Of a DNA stretch of 7,771 nucleotides, positions 1-5,070 are shown one piece after another (position 1 is the stretch's first letter; each line of letters begins with the position of its first letter). The DNA comes from an uncultured Peptococcaceae bacterium (GTDB taxonomy: Bacteria; Bacillota; Peptococcia; Peptococcales; Peptococcaceae), in NCBI GenBank assembly GCA_958451915.1, contig CAUDRX010000105.1, positions 1 through 7,771 of the forward strand, given 5' to 3'. The position numbers were made by a program, and so were the translations under genes. The notes below the pieces were generated by a model. The model was not told where the DNA came from. It worked only from the letters and a program-made list of their open reading frames with translations, and searched no databases.

Positions 1-1
1 C

Positions 2-94
2 TGGGGCACTGGCACCGGCGGAGGCACGAGTGGCGGCAGCTGGGGCACTGGCACCGGCGGAGGCACGAGTGGCGGCAGCTGGGGCACTGGCACC
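2..94. repeat. 39-bp in-frame tandem repeat, 2.4 copies
   Basis: Copies at 2-40 and 41-79 are identical in all 39 bases. A third copy matches from 80 to 94 and then diverges (G to A at the first mismatch). Since 39 is a multiple of three, gain or loss of copies would keep the reading frame and change only the length of the glycine-rich tail. The array runs off the window start, so the total copy number is unknown. Confidence 0.9.
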
Positions 95-127
95 AGCGGC
101 GGTGAAAACGTCGGCACCATCTACTGA
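2..127 (+). CDS. C-terminal end of a glycine-rich repeat protein (5' end outside window)
   Basis: The frame that starts at base 2 is open to a TGA at 125-127 and gives 41 residues. They consist of a 13-residue unit (WGTGTGGGTSGGS) present twice perfectly, then a partial third unit that changes into a short unique end (SGGENVGTIY). The high Gly/Ser/Thr content with one Trp per unit suggests a flexible or low-complexity tail, as on many secreted or surface proteins. I see no LPXTG motif or hydrophobic anchor at the C-terminus. The terminator at 161-196 lies 33 bp after the stop, which supports this as the real end of a transcribed gene. A second frame through the same repeats is also open but reads Ala/Pro-rich and runs into the terminator. 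I do not recognise the family, and the functional part of the protein is outside the window. Confidence 0.65.
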   Translation, partial: WGTGTGGGTSGGSWGTGTGGGTSGGSWGTGTSGGENVGTIY

Positions 128-160
128 TCCCTGCCTTTGTAAGACAATAGAAAAATCGTG

Positions 161-196
161 TGAGGCCTGGCGATTTTCGCCAGGCCTCATTTTTTT
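161..196 (+). terminator. Rho-independent terminator after the glycine-rich protein gene
   Basis: A GC-rich perfect stem pairs 161-173 with 177-189 (13 bp, 3-base loop) and is followed directly by seven T residues at 190-196. It separates the upstream gene from the glycerol kinase promoter. Confidence 0.93.
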
Positions 197-216
197 GCCC
201 AGATGCTGTCTGCATT

Positions 217-225
217 TGGTATAAT
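217..225 (+). promoter_or_regulatory. Extended -10 promoter for glycerol kinase
   Basis: TGG followed by the consensus TATAAT (220-225) forms an extended -10 element about 47 bp before the glpK start. The -35 region falls on the edge of the upstream terminator and has no good TTGACA match, which is usual for extended -10 promoters. Confidence 0.7.
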
Positions 226-272
226 GAAAGCATGTTATCGTTATGAAATATCTGTGTGAAGGGGACTAGATC

Positions 273-1757
273 ATGAGTTATATCGTCGCATTGGATATCG
301 GTACCACGAGCACGCGCGCGATCGCTTTCGACCATGCGCAGCAGATCGCCGGTATGCGTCAGCAGGCGTTCAGCCAGTACTATCCGGAGCCTGGCTGGGT
401 CGAAGAAGATGCTATGGAGCTCTGGGCTTCGACCTATGGTGTGCTGCAGGAGCTTCTGGCGATCAAGAGCATCCATCCGGAAGATGTCGAGGCGATCGGC
501 ATCACCAATCAGCGCGAGACCACGATCGTTTGGGAACGCGCCACCGGTAAACCGGTGTATAATGCCATTGTCTGGCAATGCCGCCGCACCGCCGAAGAAT
601 GCGAGCGTATCAAGGCCGACGGCTGGGAAGAGAAGATCCTGGCAAAGACAGGCCTGGTCATCGACGCTTATTTTTCCGCCACCAAACTGGCCTGGATCCT
701 TGATCGTGTGGATCCGGCCCGCAGCCGTGCCAGGGCTGGGGAACTGCTCTTTGGTACTGTTGACACCTGGATCCTCTGGAAACTGACAGAAGGGCGCGTG
801 CATGCAAAGGACTATACCAACGCCTCCCGCACGATGCTCTTTAATATCAATACCCTTCAGTGGGACCAGGAGCTTCTGGATTACCTGAACATCCCACGCG
901 CCATGCTGCCGGAAGTCCATCCGTCCGGTTACCGCTATGGGACGGCGGTACTCGGTTCCAGGCATGTCGAGGTGCCGGTCCTGGGGATCGCCGGTGACCA
1001 GCAGGCAGCCCTCTATGGCCAGATGTGCTGGGAAAAGGGCGAAGCCAAGAATACCTATGGCACCGGCTGCTTCCTGCTCATGAACATCGGCAAGACTGCG
1101 ACCAAGAGCGGCCATGGGCTGGTCACAACGATCGCTGCCGGTCACGATGTGGCGCCGGATTACGCGCTGGAAGGTTCGATCTTTGTTGGCGGCGCCGTGA
1201 TCCAGTGGCTGCGTGATGAGATGCGTTTCATCGAAGAATCTTCGGACAGTGAGTTCTTTGCAGAAAAGCTTGAGAGTAACGACGGCGTCTATCTTGTGCC
1301 GGCTTTTGTCGGCCTTGGTGCACCGTATTGGGACATGTACGCCCGCGGTACCATCCAGGGTCTGACCCGTGGCACTGGGCGTTCGCACATCATCCGTGCA
1401 GCTTTGGAGGCCATTGCCTATCAGACGCGTGATGTGCTGGAGGCTATGGAGGCAGACACAGGTGTCGATATGGCGAGCCTGCGCGTTGACGGCGGTGCAT
1501 CGCAGAACGGTTTTCTCATGCAGTTCCAGGCAGACATCCTGGACCGACCTGTGGAGCTGCCGGAAAACGTCGAGAGCACAGCCCTCGGTGCGGCTCTGCT
1601 GGCAGGGCTCACGGCGGGATTCTGGAAAGACGAGGAGGAGCTGCGTGCTGCCCACAGGCTGGCGCGTGTCTACTCGCCTGAGATGGACGAAGCGACCCGC
1701 AAAAAGAACTATGACGGCTGGCAGAATGCCGTTGCGCATACGCTGACACAGGCATAA
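273..1757 (+). CDS. glpK: Glycerol kinase
   Basis: This cytoplasmic enzyme phosphorylates glycerol with ATP to sn-glycerol 3-phosphate, feeding glycolysis and phospholipid synthesis. The 494-residue length is normal for the FGGY kinase family. The N-terminal phosphate loop DIGTTSTR (8-15), the NQRETT glycerol-site motif (79-84, with R81 and E82), W101, Y133, catalytic AGDQQAALYG (240-249, D242), NTYGTGCF (260-267) and the C-terminal VDGGASQNG ATP-site motif (405-413) are all present. The start is fixed by AAGGGG at 259-264, eight bases before ATG. In enterococcal and Bacillus enzymes a histidine in an HFYG motif is phosphorylated by HPr of the PTS. From remembered sequences, the aligned segment here is GSRH (228-231), so that histidine appears missing. 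No glpF, glpD or glpO lies next to it. It ends 47 bp from the convergent alarmone synthetase gene. Confidence 0.97.
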   Translation: MSYIVALDIGTTSTRAIAFDHAQQIAGMRQQAFSQYYPEPGWVEEDAMELWASTYGVLQELLAIKSIHPEDVEAIGITNQRETTIVWERATGKPVYNAIVWQCRRTAEECERIKADGWEEKILAKTGLVIDAYFSATKLAWILDRVDPARSRARAGELLFGTVDTWILWKLTEGRVHAKDYTNASRTMLFNINTLQWDQELLDYLNIPRAMLPEVHPSGYRYGTAVLGSRHVEVPVLGIAGDQQAALYGQMCWEKGEAKNTYGTGCFLLMNIGKTATKSGHGLVTTIAAGHDVAPDYALEGSIFVGGAVIQWLRDEMRFIEESSDSEFFAEKLESNDGVYLVPAFVGLGAPYWDMYARGTIQGLTRGTGRSHIIRAALEAIAYQTRDVLEAMEADTGVDMASLRVDGGASQNGFLMQFQADILDRPVELPENVESTALGAALLAGLTAGFWKDEEELRAAHRLARVYSPEMDEATRKKNYDGWQNAVAHTLTQA

Positions 1758-1760
1758 AGA

Positions 1761-1796
1761 AAGGCCCCGGGAACATATCAATGTTCCCGGGGCCTT
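1761..1796. terminator. Bidirectional terminator between glpK and the alarmone synthetase gene
   Basis: A perfect 16-bp inverted repeat pairs 1761-1776 with 1781-1796 around a 4-base loop. It lies 3 bp after the glpK stop and 7 bp after the end of the convergent gene. Read on the minus strand, the stem is followed by a T-rich stretch (CTTTCTTTA). On the plus strand the tail is weaker (TTATCGCGTTTATT), so it should work best for the minus-strand gene while still serving both. Confidence 0.85.
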
Positions 1797-1803
1797 ATCG
1801 CGT

Positions 1804-2520
1804 TTATTCGCTGTCCTTCGGCGTTATGCACTGATCGCTGTGGATCTTGTTGCAGAGGTCGTTCATGAGCATATCGAGACGGGTGCTGACTTCGGCGCAG
1901 GCTTTGAGGTCGAGCGACATCTGGTCGGTGAGCACATAGTCTTTTTTATAGCGCAGCTGATGTTCCAGGGAGGCCCAGAAATCCATGGCAATGGTGCGCA
2001 GCTGGATCTCTACATTCATCATTTTTTTCTCATTGGTGAGGAAGATCGGCACAGCGACGATAAGATGGAGGCTGCGATAGCCGTTGTCTTTCGGATGCGC
2101 GATGTAATCCTTGCGCTCGATGAGCCGGATGTCATCCTGACGGATGAGGGCGTCGGCGATGCGATACACGTCATCAACGAAGGAACAGATCACGCGCACG
2201 CCGGCGACGTCGAAGAGATTGGCTTCGATGGATTCAACACTGAAAGACAGGCCGCGGCGTGTGAGTTTTTCGTGGATGCTGGCCGGTTCTTTGAGGCGGG
2301 CTTTGATGCTCTCGATGGGATTGCGCTCGTACTGTACAGAAAAATCTTCGTTGATGACATTGAACTTGGTCTCGACTTCCATCATGGCGCAGCGATAGTA
2401 GGCCATGAGTTTTTGGAAAGCGTTGAGCTGTTCGCGGGCATAGGTCACGAGATTTTCGTTGGAGAGAACCTCATCGATGCCGCTGTTAAGGATATAGTTT
2501 TCAACTTGATTGATGTCCAT
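1804..2520 (-). CDS. Small alarmone synthetase (RelQ/YjbM-like GTP pyrophosphokinase)
   Basis: This 238-residue protein carries only the RelA/SpoT synthetase domain, which transfers pyrophosphate from ATP to GTP or GDP to make (p)ppGpp. There is no HD hydrolase domain and no C-terminal TGS/ACT region, so it belongs with the stand-alone RelP/RelQ-type enzymes, which are usually about 210-240 residues. Visible motifs are SIHEKLTRRG (81-90), the metal-binding strand DVAGVRVICSF (104-114), the substrate motif RKDYIAHPKDNGYRSLH (136-152) and the catalytic EIQLRTIAMDFWASLEHQL (171-189). The track-length ORF extends 30 codons further up, but that part reads through the tRNA terminator. The true start at 2520 has AGGAGG (2528-2533) seven bases upstream. 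The tRNA-Lys terminator ends about 20 bp before the start codon, leaving no room for a private promoter downstream of it. Confidence 0.93.
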   Translation of the reverse strand: MDINQVENYILNSGIDEVLSNENLVTYAREQLNAFQKLMAYYRCAMMEVETKFNVINEDFSVQYERNPIESIKARLKEPASIHEKLTRRGLSFSVESIEANLFDVAGVRVICSFVDDVYRIADALIRQDDIRLIERKDYIAHPKDNGYRSLHLIVAVPIFLTNEKKMMNVEIQLRTIAMDFWASLEHQLRYKKDYVLTDQMSLDLKACAEVSTRLDMLMNDLCNKIHSDQCITPKDSE

Positions 2521-2525
2521 GTTTT

Positions 2526-2533
2526 CCCCTCCT
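2526..2533 (-). promoter_or_regulatory. Ribosome binding site that fixes the alarmone synthetase start
   Basis: Read on the minus strand this is AGGAGGGG, with its AGGAGG core (2528-2533) seven bases before the ATG at 2520. It rules out the longer upstream start inside the tRNA region. Confidence 0.9.
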
Positions 2534-2540
2534 GAGGACA

Positions 2541-2574
2541 AAATAAAAAGGGAATCCGCCATGGATTCCCTTTT
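2541..2574 (-). terminator. Rho-independent terminator after tRNA-Lys, in front of the alarmone synthetase
   Basis: On the minus strand a 12-bp perfect stem pairs 2574-2563 with 2557-2546 around a 5-base loop, followed by TTTTTATTT (2549-2541). It begins three bases after the mature tRNA 3' end. Its T-tract ends 7 bp before the ribosome binding site of the next gene, so it could act as an attenuator for that gene as well as ending the tRNA transcript. Confidence 0.9.
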
Positions 2575-2577
2575 GCA

Positions 2578-2650
2578 TGGACCGTCAGGGGATCGAACCC
2601 TGGACAACACGATTAAGAGTCGCGTGCTCTACCAGCTGAGCTAACGGTCC
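2578..2650 (-). tRNA. tRNA-Lys (anticodon CTT)
   Basis: The 73 bases fold into a standard cloverleaf. The acceptor stem GGACCGT pairs with ACGGTCC with discriminator A. The D-arm is GCTC/GAGC, the anticodon stem is CGCGA/TCGTG with one G-T pair, and the T-arm CAGGG/CCCTG encloses TTCGATC. The anticodon loop CTCTTAA places CTT at positions 34-36, which reads the lysine codon AAG. The bases after the discriminator are TGC, so CCA is not encoded and must be added by tRNA nucleotidyltransferase. The gene has its own consensus promoter and terminator, so it is transcribed as a single-tRNA unit. Confidence 0.97.
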
Positions 2651-2670
2651 ATTTCGCAACTGCAAGATAT

Positions 2671-2699
2671 ATTATAGCGGCCTCTTTGGATAATGTCAA
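2671..2699 (-). promoter_or_regulatory. Perfect consensus sigma-A promoter for tRNA-Lys
   Basis: Read on the minus strand, TTGACA (2699-2694) and TATAAT (2676-2671) are separated by exactly 17 bases. The predicted transcription start is near 2664, about 14 bases before the mature tRNA 5' end, leaving a short leader for RNase P removal. All twelve hexamer bases match consensus, as expected for a very strong stable-RNA promoter. Confidence 0.93.
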
Positions 2700-2763
2700 C
2701 TGATTTTTCCTGCTCTTTACAAATTTTTTCGCAGTTGCTGGTTGTTCCATGCACAGCGCAGGA

Positions 2764-3087
2764 TCAAAGATCGCGGATAGCGGCTTCTGGTTCCCAGATG
2801 GCCTGCACAGGAATGAGACGGTGTTCCTTAGCGTGGGCAGCAACGGCTTTGACACAGCGGGCGTCGCCTTCGAGTACGACGTAATCACCGATCTCGGCTT
2901 CTCTGTCGAGCCATTCGAGGATGTCGGCAAGAGGCGCTTCGATGTCTTCATGGTTCTGGGCGTGCTTCCAGAAATTGGTCATGGTGATCGGCGGCTTGTG
3001 CATGTCCCGGGCTTCGCGCAGAGCGATCGCCAGGTAATGGTCGTCGGTGAGACGACGTTGGGTAAGAAGATAGGCTTTGCCACTCAT
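2764..3087 (-). CDS. Small protein of unknown function, possibly a minimal CARF-like (Csx20-type) Rossmann protein
   Basis: This 107-residue soluble, acidic to neutral protein has no signal peptide or membrane segment. The start is supported by AGGAGG (3095-3100) seven bases before the ATG and by a promoter at 3120-3148. The opposite-strand ORF over the same bases has no such signals. The N-terminus has a short strand followed by a helix (KAYLLTQRRLTDD, 4-16). The C-terminal part reads strand-loop-helix-strand: EIGDYVVLEGDARCVKAVAA (65-84), then an alanine-rich helix and LIPVQAIW (91-98). The pattern of WL, GDYV, GD and LIPV at these spacings recalls the small CARF-like ring-nuclease candidates called Csx20, but this is from memory and no CRISPR locus is visible here. 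A generic Rossmann-like protein is equally possible. The gene lies upstream of tRNA-Lys on the same strand, and I see no clear terminator between them. Confidence 0.75.
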   Translation of the reverse strand: MSGKAYLLTQRRLTDDHYLAIALREARDMHKPPITMTNFWKHAQNHEDIEAPLADILEWLDREAEIGDYVVLEGDARCVKAVAAHAKEHRLIPVQAIWEPEAAIRDL

Positions 3088-3121
3088 GAAAGACCCTCCT
3101 AAATATCAGATCGTCTTTCAT
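3086..3121 (-). repeat. Inverted repeat flanking the ribosome binding site of the 107-residue protein gene
   Basis: ATGAAAGAC at 3086-3094 is the exact reverse complement of 3113-3121, a 9-bp perfect inverted repeat with an 18-base spacer. On the minus strand the downstream arm fills the gap between AGGAGG and the start codon, and the upstream arm overlaps the last bases of the -10 box and the expected transcription start. It could be an operator or, if fully transcribed, a hairpin with the ribosome binding site in its loop. Confidence 0.6.
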
Positions 3122-3148
3122 TATAACGATTTGACAAAAAGGGTGCAA
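3120..3148 (-). promoter_or_regulatory. Promoter of the 107-residue protein gene
   Basis: On the minus strand TTGCAC (3148-3143) and a perfect TATAAT (3125-3120) are 17 bases apart. The predicted start is near 3113, about 26 bases before the ATG. Confidence 0.8.
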
Positions 3149-3152
3149 GGCT

Positions 3153-3200
3153 GGGAAAATTTTTCCCGGGAGAATTTCTATAACGCTGAGGGATTATCCC
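3153..3200. promoter_or_regulatory. Two GGG/CCC palindromes in the divergent control region, candidate operators
   Basis: GGGAAAA-T-TTTTCCC (3153-3167) and GGGAT-T-ATCCC (3190-3200) are perfect odd palindromes with AT-rich centres, centred 35 bp apart. The second ends where the -35 region of the Rrf2-type gene should begin, and the first lies just upstream of the -35 box of the divergent gene. This placement would suit autoregulation by the Rrf2-type protein, but no binding is shown. Confidence 0.45.
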
Positions 3201-3219
3201 CCCATTTACTACAGTGATG

Positions 3220-3228
3220 TGGTATAAT
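3220..3228 (+). promoter_or_regulatory. Extended -10 promoter of the Rrf2-type regulator
   Basis: TGG followed by a perfect TATAAT (3223-3228) lies 34 bp before the chosen start codon. No good -35 box is present at the normal distance, and a palindrome (3190-3200) abuts that position. Confidence 0.75.
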
Positions 3229-3261
3229 ATGACCAAAGATGTTTATTCAGAGGTGATGACC

Positions 3262-3714
3262 ATGAAGATTTCTACAAAAGGACGCTATGGGCTGCGTGTG
3301 ATGATCGACCTGGCAACCTATAGCGTGGATAAACACATTCCGCTGCGCGAGATCTCTCAGCGCCAGAACATCACGATCAAATACCTGGAACAGATCATGA
3401 CGCCGCTGCTCAAGGCAGGCTATGTGACGAGTTTCCGAGGCAACAACGGCGGCTATCAGCTGAACTGTTCTCCGTCTGACGTGAGTGTGGGCGAGATCAT
3501 CCGCACCATGGAAGGTTCACTGGCGCCAGTGGCGTGTCTGGAGACGGAAGAGAACCCTTGCCGTCACAAGGACGTCTGCCAGACGCTGCCAGTATGGAAG
3601 GGGCTGGATGAATTGATCAGCAACTACCTGAACAGTATTACTCTGGATGAGCTGCTGACTGACAACCGTCAGTCTCATGAAACCTGTCCACTGACACAGG
3701 GGCGGCGCAACTGA
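3262..3714 (+). CDS. Rrf2-family transcriptional regulator, IscR/NsrR-like, probable Fe-S cluster sensor
   Basis: The 150-residue protein begins MKISTKGRYGLRVMIDLA, a hallmark of Rrf2-family winged-helix regulators, followed by the recognition region (IPLREIS 26-32, YLEQIM 41-46) and the wing GNNGGYQL (60-67). Cys92, Cys100 and Cys106 form C-x7-C-x5-C, the arrangement of cluster-binding cysteines in IscR/NsrR proteins and with the same numbering as I recall for Bacillus NsrR. The C-terminal helix (WKGLDELISNYLNSITLDEL, 112-131) fits the dimerisation region. Glu43 matches the DNA-contact position known in IscR. AGAGGTGA ends about five bases before ATG 3262. In-frame upstream ATGs at 3214 and 3256 lack a suitable site. 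It heads the plus-strand gene series, 24 bp before the CNNM gene. No isc or suf gene is in the window, so the regulated process is not known. Confidence 0.9.
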   Translation: MKISTKGRYGLRVMIDLATYSVDKHIPLREISQRQNITIKYLEQIMTPLLKAGYVTSFRGNNGGYQLNCSPSDVSVGEIIRTMEGSLAPVACLETEENPCRHKDVCQTLPVWKGLDELISNYLNSITLDELLTDNRQSHETCPLTQGRRN

Positions 3715-3738
3715 TCGAGCGGAACGGAGGCGCAGGAC

Positions 3739-5019
3739 ATGATCGGTGTCATGTATAGCGTAGGTATTTTTCTATTGGTCCTCTGTTCGGCATTCTTTTC
3801 GCTGGCAGAAACATCGTATATGCTGGCCAGTCCGGTGACGCTCCGGCATTGGGCTGAAGACGAGGACAACCGCAAGGCGGCGGTGGCTGTTGACTTGCTG
3901 GATGAGACGGATCGTTTGCTGACGACGATCAGTATCGGTGATACGATCGTTAATCTGGCGGCGATCATGCTGGGGATGGTCTATTTCATGCAGTACTATA
4001 CCCTGCATGGGATGGTCATTGGCGTGCTGGCGCTCTTTTTGATGATCCTCATCGTTGGTGAGATCCTGCCGCGGATGATCGCTCAGCGGCACGAGAATCG
4101 GGTGTTCTGCCGCGTGGCGGTGCCGCTTCGCGCATTGATGGTGCTCTTTAAGCCGCTGACCTTTATCTTTGGCAGTGGCCATATCATCATTGACCGCGCG
4201 GCGCGGGATCGTGAAGATGATGAAGACGAATACGTTGAAGACGAACTTCTGAACATGCTGGATGAAGCGGAGGGCGGCATGGCCTCTCATGAGAGTGACC
4301 TGATCCGCTCGGCGATCAATTTCGAAGAGCTTTTGGTCAAGGACATCCTGCAGCCGCGCGTGCGCGTGGTCGCCATCGATGATGAGATGGATGTGCGGGA
4401 GGTGCTGGACGTTTTTGCCGACACAGGCTATTCACGTTTGCCGGTGTATCATGAGAGCATCGACAACATCATTGGCATTCTGCATCTCAAGGATGTTTTC
4501 AACACGATGCTTGATGGCGAGCTGCGGGAATATGTCTCACTGGTGCAGCCAGTGGCATTCGTTTTTATCCAGACAAAGGCTTCACATCTGCTTCTGAGCC
4601 TGCAGCACAATCAGTCTCACATGGCAGTGATCGTTGATGAATATGGTGGAACAGCGGGTATCGTGACCCTTGAAGACATCATCGAAGAGCTGGTCGGCGA
4701 CATCTGGGATGAGCACGACGAGGTAGCGGCGCCGCCGATACGGGTGATCGAACCGTCGGTATACCTTGTGGATGCGAACATGGATGTCGACGATTTCTTT
4801 GAGTTTTTTGGACTGGATTTTGAAGACTATGAAGATGATATTGACGCATCCTCTCTGGGCGGCTGGGTCGTGGACCTGCTCGACCATCTTGCCAGCCAGG
4901 GCGAATCGGTCGGTTTTGGGCCTTTCACGATCACAGTCGAGGAAGTCGTCAAGCGACATATCGAAAAAGTGCGTGTTTGTGTCGATCAGCCACTGCTCGA
5001 TGCGGCGCGGCATGCATGA
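3739..5019 (+). CDS. CNNM/CorC-type membrane protein (DUF21 + CBS pair + CorC/HlyC domain)
   Basis: The 426-residue protein is a member of the family often labelled hemolysin-like or CorC/TlyC, now linked mainly to magnesium or other divalent-cation transport or homeostasis. Membrane segments lie near residues 5-27, 62-88 and 91-110 within the DUF21 region, which keeps SAFFSLAETSYMLAS (17-31), TISIGDTIVN (63-72) and GEILPRMIA (107-115). An acidic linker (157-176) leads to two CBS domains (about 205-325) with the family signature DEYGGTAGIVTLEDIIEELV (300-319). A C-terminal CorC/HlyC domain (about 334-413) completes it. CGGAGG (3725-3730) is eight bases before ATG. A second ATG at 3751 is possible but less well spaced. 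The gene follows the Rrf2-type regulator by 24 bp and is likely co-transcribed. Nothing in the sequence supports a haemolytic role. Confidence 0.93.
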   Translation: MIGVMYSVGIFLLVLCSAFFSLAETSYMLASPVTLRHWAEDEDNRKAAVAVDLLDETDRLLTTISIGDTIVNLAAIMLGMVYFMQYYTLHGMVIGVLALFLMILIVGEILPRMIAQRHENRVFCRVAVPLRALMVLFKPLTFIFGSGHIIIDRAARDREDDEDEYVEDELLNMLDEAEGGMASHESDLIRSAINFEELLVKDILQPRVRVVAIDDEMDVREVLDVFADTGYSRLPVYHESIDNIIGILHLKDVFNTMLDGELREYVSLVQPVAFVFIQTKASHLLLSLQHNQSHMAVIVDEYGGTAGIVTLEDIIEELVGDIWDEHDEVAAPPIRVIEPSVYLVDANMDVDDFFEFFGLDFEDYEDDIDASSLGGWVVDLLDHLASQGESVGFGPFTITVEEVVKRHIEKVRVCVDQPLLDAARHA

Positions 5020-5027
5020 AGATCCTT

Positions 5028-5056
5028 TGGGAGCCTTTGCTGCTCCCATCTTTTTT
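5028..5056 (+). terminator. Terminator or attenuator between the CNNM and rsuA-family genes
   Basis: A 7-bp stem (5028-5034 with 5042-5048, 7-base loop) is followed two bases later by six T residues (5051-5056). The ribosome binding site of the next gene starts immediately after. Since no promoter is evident between this hairpin and the next start, it may give partial termination within an operon. Confidence 0.72.
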
Positions 5057-5070
5057 AGGGAGGTGTGGCG

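Noticed and set aside
30..224. A 64-codon plus-strand frame through the tandem repeats
   Set aside because: It reads Ala/Pro-rich repeat translation and continues through the terminator hairpin. The frame ending at 127 fits gene structure better.
225..240. A possible catabolite-response (cre-like) element after the glpK -10 box
   Set aside because: Only the left half (TGAAAGC) fits; the right half breaks the consensus at several positions including the central CG, so it is too weak to annotate.
1840..2535. A 231-codon plus-strand open frame over the alarmone synthetase gene
   Set aside because: It is the mirror frame of a gene with all RelA/SpoT synthetase motifs. It has no recognisable motif of its own and starts beside the glpK terminator without a convincing ribosome binding site.
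2521..2610. Upstream extension of the alarmone synthetase reading frame by 30 codons
   Set aside because: The extension is encoded by the tRNA 3' part and its terminator, and a strong ribosome binding site marks the ATG at 2520.
2578..2650. tRNA-Lys 3' end as an integration site for a mobile element
   Set aside because: No integrase, no repeat of the tRNA end and no change of gene style is visible in the window.
2749..3102. A 117-codon plus-strand open frame over the 107-residue protein gene
   Set aside because: The minus-strand gene has a 17-bp-spaced promoter and AGGAGG at the right distance, while this frame has neither.
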